From NCBI RefSeq assembly GCF_011751885.2, contig NZ_CP061771.1, positions 1,426,001 through 1,490,000 on the forward strand: a stretch of DNA of 64,000 nt, read 5' to 3'. The position numbers and the translations under genes are program-made. Under the pieces are notes generated by a model. The model did no database searches. It worked only from the letters and a program-made list of their open reading frames with translations, and was not told the origin of the DNA. Shown one piece after another: positions 28,021 to 36,271 of the stretch. Origin of the DNA: Salinibacterium sp. ZJ450 (GTDB taxonomy: Bacteria; Actinomycetota; Actinomycetes; Actinomycetales; Microbacteriaceae). Each line of letters starts with the position of its first letter. The first letter of the stretch is position 1.

Positions 28021-30180
28021 ATGAGCGACTCGCATGGGGGAATGGACCACAGCAAAATGGATCACGGCACGATGGACCACGGCACCATGGACCACGGCGC
28101 GATGGACCACAGCGCCATGGACCACAGCGCCATGGGGCACCAGGGCCACGCCGGGCACGGCGATCACGTCGCCCAGTTCCGCAGGCTGTTCTGGATCATG
28201 CTGGTGATCGCGATCCCGGTGGTGCTTCTCAGCCCGATGTTCGCGGGCATCGTCGGCTACCAGCTGCCCGACTTCGCCGGTGTCGAATGGATCTCGCCGA
28301 TCCTCGGCACGGTGATCTTCGTCTGGGGCGGCCGCCCCTTCCTCACCGGCGCCGTCAGCGAGCTCAAGGCCAGGAAGCCCGGCATGATGCTGCTGATCGG
28401 CACCGCGATCACGGTCGGATTCATCGCCTCGATGGGCGCCAGCCTCGGCCTGCTCGATCATGAGCTCGACTTCTGGTGGGAACTCGCCCTGCTGATCGTG
28501 ATCATGCTGCTCGGCCACTGGATCGAGATGCGATCGCTCGCACAGACGTCGTCCGCGCTGGAATCCCTGGCCGCCCTGCTCCCCGATGAGGCCGAGCGCA
28601 TCGAGGGAGATCAGATCGTCACCGTTGCACCCTCGGCGCTGCGTGTCGGCGACCTGGTGATCGTGCGACCGGGTGCGCGCATCCCCGCCGACGGCGACAT
28701 CGTCGAGGGAACCGCGGATGTCGATGAGTCGATGGTCACCGGTGAATCACGCCCGGTCAGCCGCGGACCCGGCGCACACGTGGTCGCCGGCACGGTCTCC
28801 ACCGACACCGCCCTGCGCATCCGCATCTCGGCGGTCGGAGACGACACCGCCCTCGCCGGCATCCAACGGATGGTGGCGGACGCCCAGAACTCCACCTCCC
28901 GGGCGCAGCGCATCGCCGACAGGGCCGCCGGCTGGCTGTTCTGGTTCGCCCTCGGCTCCGCCGTGATCACCGCCATCGTCTGGGTGATGCTCGGCCTGCC
29001 CGATGACGCGGTCGTGCGCACCGTGACGGTGCTCGTGATCGCCTGCCCGCACGCGCTCGGGCTGGCCATTCCCCTCGTCGTCTCCATCGCCACCGAGCGG
29101 GCCGCCAAGGGAGGGGTGCTCATCACCGACCGCCTCGCGCTTGAGAGCATGCGCAACGTGACATCCGTGCTGTTCGACAAGACCGGCACCCTGACCAAGG
29201 GGGAGCCGATCGTCTCAGCGGTCGCCACCACCGACGGCCGCACCGAAGACGAGGTACTCGCCCTCGCGGCCGCGGCCGAGAGCGACAGCGAGCATCCACT
29301 CGCCCGCGCTATCCTGGCCGCAGCCGACGCCCGCGGGCTCGCCCTGTCGGCCGCCACGGCGTTCCAGTCCGCCCCGGCGGAGGGCGTGGTGGCGACCATC
29401 GACGGCCAGCGGATCAGCGTCGGCGGGCCGTACCTGCTCGGCCGGCACGGTGTCGAACCGCTCGCCGAGAGCGAGGAGTGGGCACGCGAGGGCGCGATCA
29501 TCCTGCACGTCTTCGCGGATGGACGGGTGATCGGCGCGCTGAAGCTCGCTGACGAGGTGCGGGAGGAGTCCCGCGAGGCCGTGAACGCCCTGCACCACCT
29601 CGGCATCGACGTGGTGATGATTACCGGCGACGCCGCGGCGGTCGCGAATAAGGTGGGCGCCGACCTCGGCATCGACCTCGTGCTCGCAGGCGTGCGGCCG
29701 GAGGAGAAGGCCGCGAAGGTCGCCGAACTCCAGGCCGGCGGGCGCCGAGTTGCGATGGTGGGTGACGGTGTCAATGACGCTCCCGCTCTCGCGCAGGCCG
29801 ATGTCGGCATCGCCATCGGGGCGGGAACGGATGTCGCGATCGCCTCAGCCGGCGTCATCCTCGCCTCCTCCGACCCCCGATCGGTGCTGTCGGTGATCGA
29901 GCTGTCCCGGGCGAGCTACCGCAAGATGAAGCAGAACCTGTGGTGGGCGGCCGGCTACAACCTGATTTCGGTGCCGCTCGCCGCCGGCGTACTCGCGCCG
30001 ATCGGATTCGTGCTGCCGATGTCGGTCGGCGCCATCCTGATGTCGCTGTCCACGATCGTCGTGGCCCTGAACGCGCAGCTGCTGCGCCGGCTCGACCTGC
30101 GACCGCAGGCGACCACCCGCACGGCGCTCGCCCGCGAGGCGAGCGGCAAGCGGCAGCCGGTGAGCGCCGCGGCGCAGTAG
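28021..30180 (+). CDS. copB: CopB-type P1B ATPase (CPH motif)
   Basis: A 719-residue heavy-metal pump in which the membrane motif is Cys342-Pro343-His344 (VIACPHALGLAIP), the CopB-type (P1B-3) signature associated with copper or silver export. There is no HMA domain; instead the first 45 residues are Met/His rich with MDHSKMDHGTMDHG-type repeats, a typical CopB metal-binding tail. Asp386 in DKTGT is the phosphorylation site, and GDGVNDAPALAQADVGIAIG is intact. Start at ATG 28021; an earlier in-frame codon would run through the CsoR operators. Confidence 0.94.
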   Translation: MSDSHGGMDHSKMDHGTMDHGTMDHGAMDHSAMDHSAMGHQGHAGHGDHVAQFRRLFWIMLVIAIPVVLLSPMFAGIVGYQLPDFAGVEWISPILGTVIFVWGGRPFLTGAVSELKARKPGMMLLIGTAITVGFIASMGASLGLLDHELDFWWELALLIVIMLLGHWIEMRSLAQTSSALESLAALLPDEAERIEGDQIVTVAPSALRVGDLVIVRPGARIPADGDIVEGTADVDESMVTGESRPVSRGPGAHVVAGTVSTDTALRIRISAVGDDTALAGIQRMVADAQNSTSRAQRIADRAAGWLFWFALGSAVITAIVWVMLGLPDDAVVRTVTVLVIACPHALGLAIPLVVSIATERAAKGGVLITDRLALESMRNVTSVLFDKTGTLTKGEPIVSAVATTDGRTEDEVLALAAAAESDSEHPLARAILAAADARGLALSAATAFQSAPAEGVVATIDGQRISVGGPYLLGRHGVEPLAESEEWAREGAIILHVFADGRVIGALKLADEVREESREAVNALHHLGIDVVMITGDAAAVANKVGADLGIDLVLAGVRPEEKAAKVAELQAGGRRVAMVGDGVNDAPALAQADVGIAIGAGTDVAIASAGVILASSDPRSVLSVIELSRASYRKMKQNLWWAAGYNLISVPLAAGVLAPIGFVLPMSVGAILMSLSTIVVALNAQLLRRLDLRPQATTRTALAREASGKRQPVSAAAQ

Positions 30181-30282
30181 CGGCGCGGGCAACACGGCGA
30201 ATTTTCAGGCTCGCGGCTCACAGTGGGTGGCGAACCGAATCGGACCGACATGCTTGTTTGCGGGCAGGGCGACTGAACGCCA

Positions 30283-31011
30283 GTGAGAATTCTGGTTGTC
30301 GAGCATTACACGAGGATCGCGAATCTTCTGGCGCGATCACTCGCGGAGGCCGGTTACGCGGTGGATACCGCCGACGGCGACGACCCGAGACTGTTGTCGT
30401 TTCAGGTGGGCGTGCATGACCTCGTCATCCTCGACGTCGCTCCGGAGGATGAGGGCACCGAGACCGCCCTCTGCCAGGCGATTCGCGGAATCGACACCGA
30501 CATCCCGATTCTCATGCTGACCACCCTGCACTCGCCGTCACGGCGTGCGCGCGTGCTGGATGCCGGAGCCGACGACTATTTGGTGAAGCCGTTTCACGAG
30601 ATCGAGTTCCTGGCCAGGGTGCGTGCCCTGCTTCGCCGCGCCCCGCACGCCGACCCGCCGATCCTGCAGGCGCAGGGCGTGCGGCTGAACCCGGCCACCA
30701 GGAGCGCCGAACGCGGTGGACGGCAGATCACCCTCACCGCGAAGGAGTACGCGGTCCTGGAGTACCTGATGCGCAACGCCGGCACCATCGTGAGCTCGAC
30801 TGCCCTGATCGACCACGCCTGGGATCAAAACTATGAGGGCTTCAGCAACGTCGTGCAGACCTACATCCGCTACATCCGGCAAAAACTTACGGCGGCGGGG
30901 GAGCGCGACATCATCGAAACCCGACGCGGATCTGGCTACACGATCGCGGCGGATTCACCGGATGCCGCGACTGCGCCGGATGCCGGGGCAGGCCCTACTC
31001 GCCCGGGGTGA
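30283..31011 (+). CDS. OmpR-type response regulator with atypical acidic pocket
   Basis: A 242-residue winged-helix regulator with GTG start. The receiver keeps the phospho-acceptor Asp51, switch Thr80/81 and Lys102, but the metal-binding acidic pair usually written ED or DD is Glu7-His8 (ILVVEHYTR), and the loop after Asp51 is DVAPEDEGTE instead of the usual MLPGxDG. The C-terminal Trans_reg_C domain (about 125-225) is normal. No kinase gene is adjacent, so it may be an orphan or phosphate-independent. It follows copB by 102 bases, so a link with copper stress is possible. Its end overlaps the converging gene by 17 bases. Confidence 0.88.
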   Translation: MRILVVEHYTRIANLLARSLAEAGYAVDTADGDDPRLLSFQVGVHDLVILDVAPEDEGTETALCQAIRGIDTDIPILMLTTLHSPSRRARVLDAGADDYLVKPFHEIEFLARVRALLRRAPHADPPILQAQGVRLNPATRSAERGGRQITLTAKEYAVLEYLMRNAGTIVSSTALIDHAWDQNYEGFSNVVQTYIRYIRQKLTAAGERDIIETRRGSGYTIAADSPDAATAPDAGAGPTRPG

Positions 31012-31687
31012 CCAACGCGGTTTCGAAGGCGAGCACGACCGCCTGCACGCGATCGCGCAGGCCCAGTTTGGTCAGGATGCGGCCGATGTGCGTCTTCACC
31101 GTCGCCTCCGACAGGAACAGCTGCGTCGCGATCTCGGCGTTGCTGTGCCCGCGCGCCAGCACCCTCAGCACGTCGATCTCGCGAGGGGTGAGGGTGGACA
31201 GCCGCGGGTCGGCGCCGTTGCCCGCCGCGGTGGACTTCACCGGCAGGTGCGGGGCGAACAGTTCCAGCATGCGATGCGCAATCCGTGGGGTGAGGGCCGC
31301 GTCGCCGGCGGCGACCGTGCGGATCGAGGACAGCAGCTCGCTCGGCAGCACGTCCTTCAGCAGGAACCCGCTCGCCCCGGCGCGCAGGCCGGCGAAGGCG
31401 TAATCATCGAGGTCGAACGTGGTGAGGATGATCACCCGGGTCTCCGGCAGCGCCTCGACGATGCGGCGGGTCGCCTCGATCCCGTCGGTTCCCGGCATCC
31501 GCACATCCATCAGAACCACATCGGGCCGCAACTCATGCACCGCCGCCACCGCGTCGGCGCCGTCGCCCGCCTCGCCGACCACCCGCAGATCGGGCTCGGC
31601 ATCGATGACGAGCCGGAAGCCCATGCGCAACAGCGGCTGGTCGTCGACGAGCAACACGCTCAGTTGCGGGGTCGTGGGATCGGTCAC
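30995..31687 (-). CDS. NarL/LuxR-type response regulator
   Basis: A 230-residue response regulator: receiver with D15-D16 (LLVDDQPLL), phospho-acceptor Asp61 in VVLMDVRMPGTDG and Lys in GFLLKDVLPSEL; then a LuxR HTH with LTPREIDVLRVLARGHSNAEIATQLFLSEATVKTHIGRILTKLGLRDR. It is the last gene of a four-gene minus-strand operon. Its ATG overlaps the kinase stop by four bases (ATGA). It probably controls the ABC transporter genes at the front of its own operon. Confidence 0.93.
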   Translation of the reverse strand: MTDPTTPQLSVLLVDDQPLLRMGFRLVIDAEPDLRVVGEAGDGADAVAAVHELRPDVVLMDVRMPGTDGIEATRRIVEALPETRVIILTTFDLDDYAFAGLRAGASGFLLKDVLPSELLSSIRTVAAGDAALTPRIAHRMLELFAPHLPVKSTAAGNGADPRLSTLTPREIDVLRVLARGHSNAEIATQLFLSEATVKTHIGRILTKLGLRDRVQAVVLAFETALVTPGE

Positions 31688-32958
31688 GTCGTCTCCTCCG
31701 GATCAGCGAACAGCACCGCGTGCACATGCCAGCCCCCGGCGGGGCCGGGTCCCACCTCGAGGGTGCCCCGGTAGATCGCCACGCGTTCCCGCATGCCGAT
31801 CAGCCCCTGGCCGGCGCCCTCGACGGGACTGTCGCCCACGCCGTGGCCATTGTCGCGCACATCCACCGTAACCTGAGTACTGCTCGACACGATGGCGACG
31901 CTGACCCTACTGGGTTCGTGGGCATAGCGCAGCACGTTGGTGAGGGATTCCTGCACGATGCGGTGCACGGTGAGTTGCAGACCGGCTGAGCTCGGTGGCT
32001 CGCCGGTGAGGGTGAGCGTCACCGGCACGCCCGCCGCCCGGTAGCTGTCGACGAGGCTCGCCAGGTCCTCGTTGCCCGGCTGCGGGCGCAGTGCCGAGGC
32101 CGCGTCATCCGGTGCCGCGTCCTCACCGTCGCGCAGCACGCCGAGCAGCCGACGCATGTCGGCGAGGGCGCTTCGGCCGACATCCCGTACCTCGCGCATC
32201 GCCTGCTTCGCCTGGTCGGGGGATCGATCGGCCGCCGCCTCGGCGCCGTTCGCGAGCGCGACGACGACCGTGAGGCTGTGCGCCACGATGTCGTGCATCT
32301 CCCGGGCGATCCGCGAGCGTTCAGCCGCGCTGGCCAGCTGCGCCTGCGCATCGCGTTCGCGCGCGAGCTGTTCGGCACGGTCGATCAGCGCAGTGGTGTA
32401 CCGCCTGCGGTTGCCCACGTTGCTGCCGATCAGGGTCGCGATGAGCATGAGCACCGCGAACGCTATGGCAAAGGACACCCAGTCGTTCAAGGGGATCCAG
32501 AAGAATGACGGCAGCACGACACCGGCGAAGCTGAGCCCGTAGGCGATCCAGGCGCCGCGGCTGGAGGCGTACACGGCCACCGAGTAGAGCGCGATCAGCA
32601 GGCCGAGGGAGGTGGAGTCCTGGGCCTGCTGCCAACTCGCGATCGCTGTCATCGCGGCGATCACCGTGACCACGATGACCGGATGTCGGCGCCGGTACAG
32701 GAGCGCGATGCCAACCACCGCGAGCAGGAGCACCTGCAGCACGGCCTCCGGCCACGGATATCTGCCCGGTTCGACAATGGCCATCACGACCGTGGTCAGC
32801 ATGACGGGCACCACGTGCAGGGCGAGCAGGATGTCGGCCAGCCGCGGGTGGCGGGCCCAGAATCGCCGGATCGCGCCCGGCGGTGTCGGCAACGGCAAAT
32901 CCCCGGGTGCCTGCCGCGTCGGCGAGGCACCCGGGAACTGGGGTGGAGAAAGGGTCAC
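31684..32958 (-). CDS. NarL-family sensor histidine kinase
   Basis: A 424-residue membrane kinase. After a proline-rich N-terminal 30 residues come about five membrane segments (45-180), a short coiled coil, the HisKA_3 domain with His222 in RIAREMHDIVAHS, and an HATPase domain with ESLTNVLRYAHEPS and GQGLIGMRERVAIYRG. The GTG at 32958 overlaps the permease stop by four bases (GTGA). It pairs with the regulator at 30995. Such intramembrane-sensing kinases are often coupled to drug or peptide-sensing ABC exporters, which fits the operon here. Confidence 0.92.
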   Translation of the reverse strand: MTLSPPQFPGASPTRQAPGDLPLPTPPGAIRRFWARHPRLADILLALHVVPVMLTTVVMAIVEPGRYPWPEAVLQVLLLAVVGIALLYRRRHPVIVVTVIAAMTAIASWQQAQDSTSLGLLIALYSVAVYASSRGAWIAYGLSFAGVVLPSFFWIPLNDWVSFAIAFAVLMLIATLIGSNVGNRRRYTTALIDRAEQLARERDAQAQLASAAERSRIAREMHDIVAHSLTVVVALANGAEAAADRSPDQAKQAMREVRDVGRSALADMRRLLGVLRDGEDAAPDDAASALRPQPGNEDLASLVDSYRAAGVPVTLTLTGEPPSSAGLQLTVHRIVQESLTNVLRYAHEPSRVSVAIVSSSTQVTVDVRDNGHGVGDSPVEGAGQGLIGMRERVAIYRGTLEVGPGPAGGWHVHAVLFADPEETT

Positions 32959-33779
32959 GCGTCCCGCTTGCGGAGCAGGATCACCGCTGCGGTCAACGCC
33001 GCCGCCACCCAGACGAGCAGAACTCCGAAGCCTTGCCACGGCCCAAGGGTAGCGGTCTCGGTGGCTTCCATCATGATCTGCTCGCCGGCCTGCGCGGGAA
33101 GGTAGGTCGCCATGGTGGAGGCCCACTCCCAGGGGAGCATCGACAGGATGATCGGCACGATCAGCAGCATGGCGACGATGGTGCCGATTCCGCCGGCGGT
33201 GCTGCGGATGATGGCACCGACGGCCATCGACAGCACGCCGATCGCGGCGAGGTACAGGCCGCTACCGAGCAGGATGCGCAGCACCTCGGGATCGGTCAGG
33301 GTGGACTCGAGCTGCTCGGTGGCGAGGATCGGGTTGGTGGCGAGGAACGTGGCCAGCGTGGTCGCTACCCCAACGATGAAGGCGACGACCGCGAAGACGA
33401 TGGCCTTCGCCGCGAGCATCGGGGTGCGGCGCGGCACGGCCACCAGCGTGGAGCGGATCATGCCCGTGCTGTACTCGCCGGAGATGATGAGCACGCCGAG
33501 CGTGGCGACCGCGAGCTGGGCGATGAACACGCCCATCGTGGCGGTTGACACGCCGAGACCCAGCTCGCCGCTGACGCCGAACTCGGCGGTCGCCTCGGCC
33601 GCGCCGCCCAGACGGGCGGCCTCGGTGAAGCCGATGGCGAGCAGGATGCCGAAGCCCACGACGAGCGCGGCGGCGATGGACAGTGTCCAGGCGGGGGATC
33701 GGAGGGAGCGGAATTTGATCCACTCGCTGCGCACCACGCGGCCGAAGCTGAGGACGGGTGCGGGGCTGATGGCGGTCAT
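32955..33779 (-). CDS. ABC transporter permease (ABC-2 type)
   Basis: A 274-residue membrane protein with six hydrophobic helices and an N-terminal cytosolic segment SFGRVVRSEWIKFRSLRSPAWT typical of ABC-2 permeases. It includes ISGEYSTGMIRSTLVAVPRR, the usual loop after helix 2. It partners the ATPase encoded just upstream; their genes overlap by four bases. Likely an exporter, possibly for an antimicrobial or lipid. Confidence 0.9.
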   Translation of the reverse strand: MTAISPAPVLSFGRVVRSEWIKFRSLRSPAWTLSIAAALVVGFGILLAIGFTEAARLGGAAEATAEFGVSGELGLGVSTATMGVFIAQLAVATLGVLIISGEYSTGMIRSTLVAVPRRTPMLAAKAIVFAVVAFIVGVATTLATFLATNPILATEQLESTLTDPEVLRILLGSGLYLAAIGVLSMAVGAIIRSTAGGIGTIVAMLLIVPIILSMLPWEWASTMATYLPAQAGEQIMMEATETATLGPWQGFGVLLVWVAAALTAAVILLRKRDA

Positions 33780-34714
33780 GAGCGGGTCTCCTGGGTAGCG
33801 CCGGATGGCGTGCTGGTTCGGTATTCGATGTCATCTTGGGTGAGAGACATGTACGCCTCTTCGAGGGATGCCGTGACGGTGCTGAGTTCGTGCACGATCA
33901 CACCACTGCGCGCGGCGATCTCGCCGATTGCGGGGGCGTCGAGGCCGGCGACCTGGAGCACGTTCGCGTCCGCGGTCTGCGTGACCGTGACATCCGGTCC
34001 TCGCAGCGCGTTGACCAGCGCGTCGGGCTGAGGGGTGCGCACCCGCACGGTGGCGGTGCTGGCCATCGCCACGACGTCGCCGACCGGGGCATCGGCGATG
34101 ATCCGGCCACGGCCGAGCACGATGATGTGGTCTGCGGTCATGGCCATCTCGCTCATCAGGTGCGAGGAGAGCAGCACGGTGCGGCCCTCGTTGGCGAGGT
34201 GGCGCAGCAGGTGGCGCACCCAGAGCACGCCTTCCGGGTCGAGTCCGTTCACCGGCTCGTCCAGGATGACCGTGCTCGGGTCGCCGAGCAGGGCGGCGGC
34301 GATGCCGAGGCGCTGCCCCATGCCGAGCGAGAACCCGCCGACCCGCTTGCGCGCCACCGAGTCGAGACCGGTCATGGTGATGACCTCGCGCACCCGGCTG
34401 GTGGGGATGCCGTGGGTCGCGGCGAGCGCGAGCAGGTGGTGGTATGCGCTGCGGCCGGTGTGCACGGCCTTGGCGTCCAGCAGGATACCGGCCTGGCGCA
34501 GCGGGTCGCGGTGCTCGGCGAACGGCTTGCCGTTCAGCGTGACGCTGCCGGAAGTCGGGTAGTCCAGCCCGGCGATCATGCGCATGGTGGTCGACTTGCC
34601 GGAGCCGTTCGGGCCGAGAAAGCCGGTAACGCGACCGGGGTGAACGGTGAACGTCACATCATCGACGGCGGTCTTCTCGCCGTATCTCTTGGTCAGGCGG
34701 ATTGCCTCGATCAC
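33776..34714 (-). CDS. ABC transporter ATP-binding protein
   Basis: A 312-residue ATPase of the drug-export (DRA/CcmA-like) type. Walker A GPNGSGKST, signature FSLGMGQRLGIAAALL, Walker B STVILDEPVNGLDP and the H-loop SSHLMSE are present. The C-terminal domain is the DUF4162-like extension. I chose GTG at 34714, with AGAGGA upstream, which starts VIEAIRLTKRYGEK; the longer frame upstream runs through two operator dyads. First gene of the ABC-HK-RR operon. Confidence 0.92.
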   Translation of the reverse strand: MIEAIRLTKRYGEKTAVDDVTFTVHPGRVTGFLGPNGSGKSTTMRMIAGLDYPTSGSVTLNGKPFAEHRDPLRQAGILLDAKAVHTGRSAYHHLLALAATHGIPTSRVREVITMTGLDSVARKRVGGFSLGMGQRLGIAAALLGDPSTVILDEPVNGLDPEGVLWVRHLLRHLANEGRTVLLSSHLMSEMAMTADHIIVLGRGRIIADAPVGDVVAMASTATVRVRTPQPDALVNALRGPDVTVTQTADANVLQVAGLDAPAIGEIAARSGVIVHELSTVTASLEEAYMSLTQDDIEYRTSTPSGATQETRS

Positions 34715-34738
34715 GTGGTCCTCTATCTGTTGGAAGGT

Positions 34739-34758
34739 CCAAACCGGTGTCGGTTTGG
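34739..34758. promoter_or_regulatory. Operator dyad CCAAACCG-N4-CGGTTTGG
   Basis: Perfect 8-bp inverted repeat with 4-base spacer, 24 bases upstream of the ABC ATPase start. Half-site arrangement and length suit a dimeric NarL/LuxR regulator, so autoregulation by the product of 30995 is the simplest reading. Confidence 0.6.
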
Positions 34759-34825
34759 TTGATACTTCGACAGTAGAAAGCGCACGGGCCGGGCGGATCG
34801 GCCGCAAGAGGTCATTGCGGCACCG

Positions 34826-34857
34826 GCAGCGGGTACGCCAAAAGTCGTACCCGCTGC
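34826..34857. promoter_or_regulatory. Perfect 12-bp dyad in the divergent region
   Basis: GCAGCGGGTACG (34826-34837) and CGTACCCGCTGC (34846-34857) with spacer CCAAAAGT. It lies between the ABC operon and the DUF1801 gene, 51 bases from the latter's ATG. No gene ends here, so an operator is more likely than a terminator. Confidence 0.6.
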
Positions 34858-34908
34858 GCCAGATGGCTGACACTGCGGCAGTGACGTGCGCGGGCATAGA
34901 GTGCTGCC

Positions 34909-35271
34909 ATGGCCGAGGTCACCGATTACATTGCGGGGCTCGATGAGCCGGCGCGCTCGCTGATCCAGCGATTCGTCGAGCGCACCGTCCGGCTGGTTCC
35001 CGACGCCGAGCAGGGGATGAGCTACGGGATGCCGGCGCTGCGCTATCGTGGGCGGCCGCTGCTCAGCGTGATGGCCACCAAGAGCGGGTACTCGCTCTTC
35101 CCGTTCAGCTCCGACGTCGTCGCGCACGCCATCACCGAGCTCCCCGGCTTCGCCTCCACCAAGGGCGGCATCCGCTTCACCGATCAGGCGCCGATTCCGG
35201 ATGCCGTGTTCGATCGCATTGTGCTCGATCGGCTGCGGGAGATCGACGCGGCGCTCACGGGGCAGCGGTGA
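34909..35271 (+). CDS. DUF1801 (YdhG-like) protein
   Basis: A 120-residue soluble protein of the DUF1801 family, related to bacterial frataxin-like YdhG. Conserved blocks are VPDAEQGMSYGMPALRYRGRPLLSVMATKSGYSLFPF and TKGGIRFTDQAPIPDAVFDRIV. Proposed roles in iron handling rest on fold resemblance only. The 3' end overlaps the converging osmoprotectant-binding gene by 17 bases. Confidence 0.85.
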   Translation: MAEVTDYIAGLDEPARSLIQRFVERTVRLVPDAEQGMSYGMPALRYRGRPLLSVMATKSGYSLFPFSSDVVAHAITELPGFASTKGGIRFTDQAPIPDAVFDRIVLDRLREIDAALTGQR

Positions 35272-36271
35272 TGAATCCGTTCTCGGCCATCCAGTCGAAC
35301 GCCACATCGGCGGGGTCCTCGCCGTCCACGTCCACGCGCAGGTTCAGCGACCGCATCACCTCATCGGTGAGCAGTGGGGAGAACTGTTCGAAGATGCCGG
35401 CCAGCTCAGGGAATTGCTCGAGCGTTTCGGTGTTGAACACCGGCGCGACGTTATAGGCGGGGAAGAATTTCTGGTCGTCGGCCAGCACGGTAAGCCCGAG
35501 CGCGTCGATGCGGCCGTCGGTGGCGAAGACCTCGCCGAACGTGCACTCCCCAGCGTTGGTGGCGCTGTAGATCGCGCCGACGTCATACAGCCCAATGTTG
35601 CTTTCGGGTACGCCATCCGGGGTGCCCCGATCGAGGCCGTAGTGCGCGAGCATCGGTGTGAAGCCGTCTGGACGGGAGTTGAACTCCGGCTCCACGCAGT
35701 AGGTGCGTTGGTCGACCGGGACCTTGGCCATGTCCGACAGGGTGCTAAGGCCGTACTCAGCCGCCGTCTCATTGGTGACCGCGAGGGCGTAGGTGTTGTT
35801 CAGCGGTGCCTTCGCGCCCCAGGTCAGACCGTTCTGCAGGTCTTCGTCGTGCACCGCCTGCCACTGGGCGTCCTGATCCGGGATTCCCTCGGTGTGACCG
35901 AGGAATGACAGCCATGCGGTTCCGGTGTACTCCCAGATGATGTCGGCGTCGCCCTCCAGCATCAGGGTTCGCGTCGGTTGGCTGCCCGGCACGTTGGTCA
36001 GGTCAGACACGGTGAACCCGGCGGCCTTCCCCGCCAGTACGGCCATCTTGCCGAGGATGAGGCCCTCGGTGTTGTTGCGGCCGGTGACCGTCACCTCGGC
36101 CTCGGATGCTCCCTCAATCGGCCGGATGCTGCCGGGCGCGGCATCCGGCACATACGAGGTCGCCGGTTCCAGGCCGCATCCGGCGAGCGTGCCGACGATC
36201 GCCAGCGCCGCGACACCGACGCCGAGGCGCCGAGTGCTCTTCGCACCGTTCCGCTTCAGGCGGTCGAGCAT
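35255..36271 (-). CDS. Osmoprotectant ABC transporter, substrate-binding lipoprotein
   Basis: A 338-residue OpuAC/ProX-type binding protein for glycine betaine, choline or similar quaternary amines. The signal peptide ends in a lipobox LAGC with Cys32 as the lipid anchor. The domain includes VTVTGRNNTEGLILGKMAVLAGKAAGF and EGDADIIWEYTGTAWL, characteristic of the family. Last gene of the four-gene operon; its ATG immediately abuts the permease stop. Confidence 0.92.
   Translation of the reverse strand: MLDRLKRNGAKSTRRLGVGVAALAIVGTLAGCGLEPATSYVPDAAPGSIRPIEGASEAEVTVTGRNNTEGLILGKMAVLAGKAAGFTVSDLTNVPGSQPTRTLMLEGDADIIWEYTGTAWLSFLGHTEGIPDQDAQWQAVHDEDLQNGLTWGAKAPLNNTYALAVTNETAAEYGLSTLSDMAKVPVDQRTYCVEPEFNSRPDGFTPMLAHYGLDRGTPDGVPESNIGLYDVGAIYSATNAGECTFGEVFATDGRIDALGLTVLADDQKFFPAYNVAPVFNTETLEQFPELAGIFEQFSPLLTDEVMRSLNLRVDVDGEDPADVAFDWMAENGFITAAP

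Noticed and set aside
28611-29858. 415-codon minus-strand frame inside copB
   Set aside because: Ser/Thr/Arg-rich shadow of a clear P-type ATPase; no start signal.
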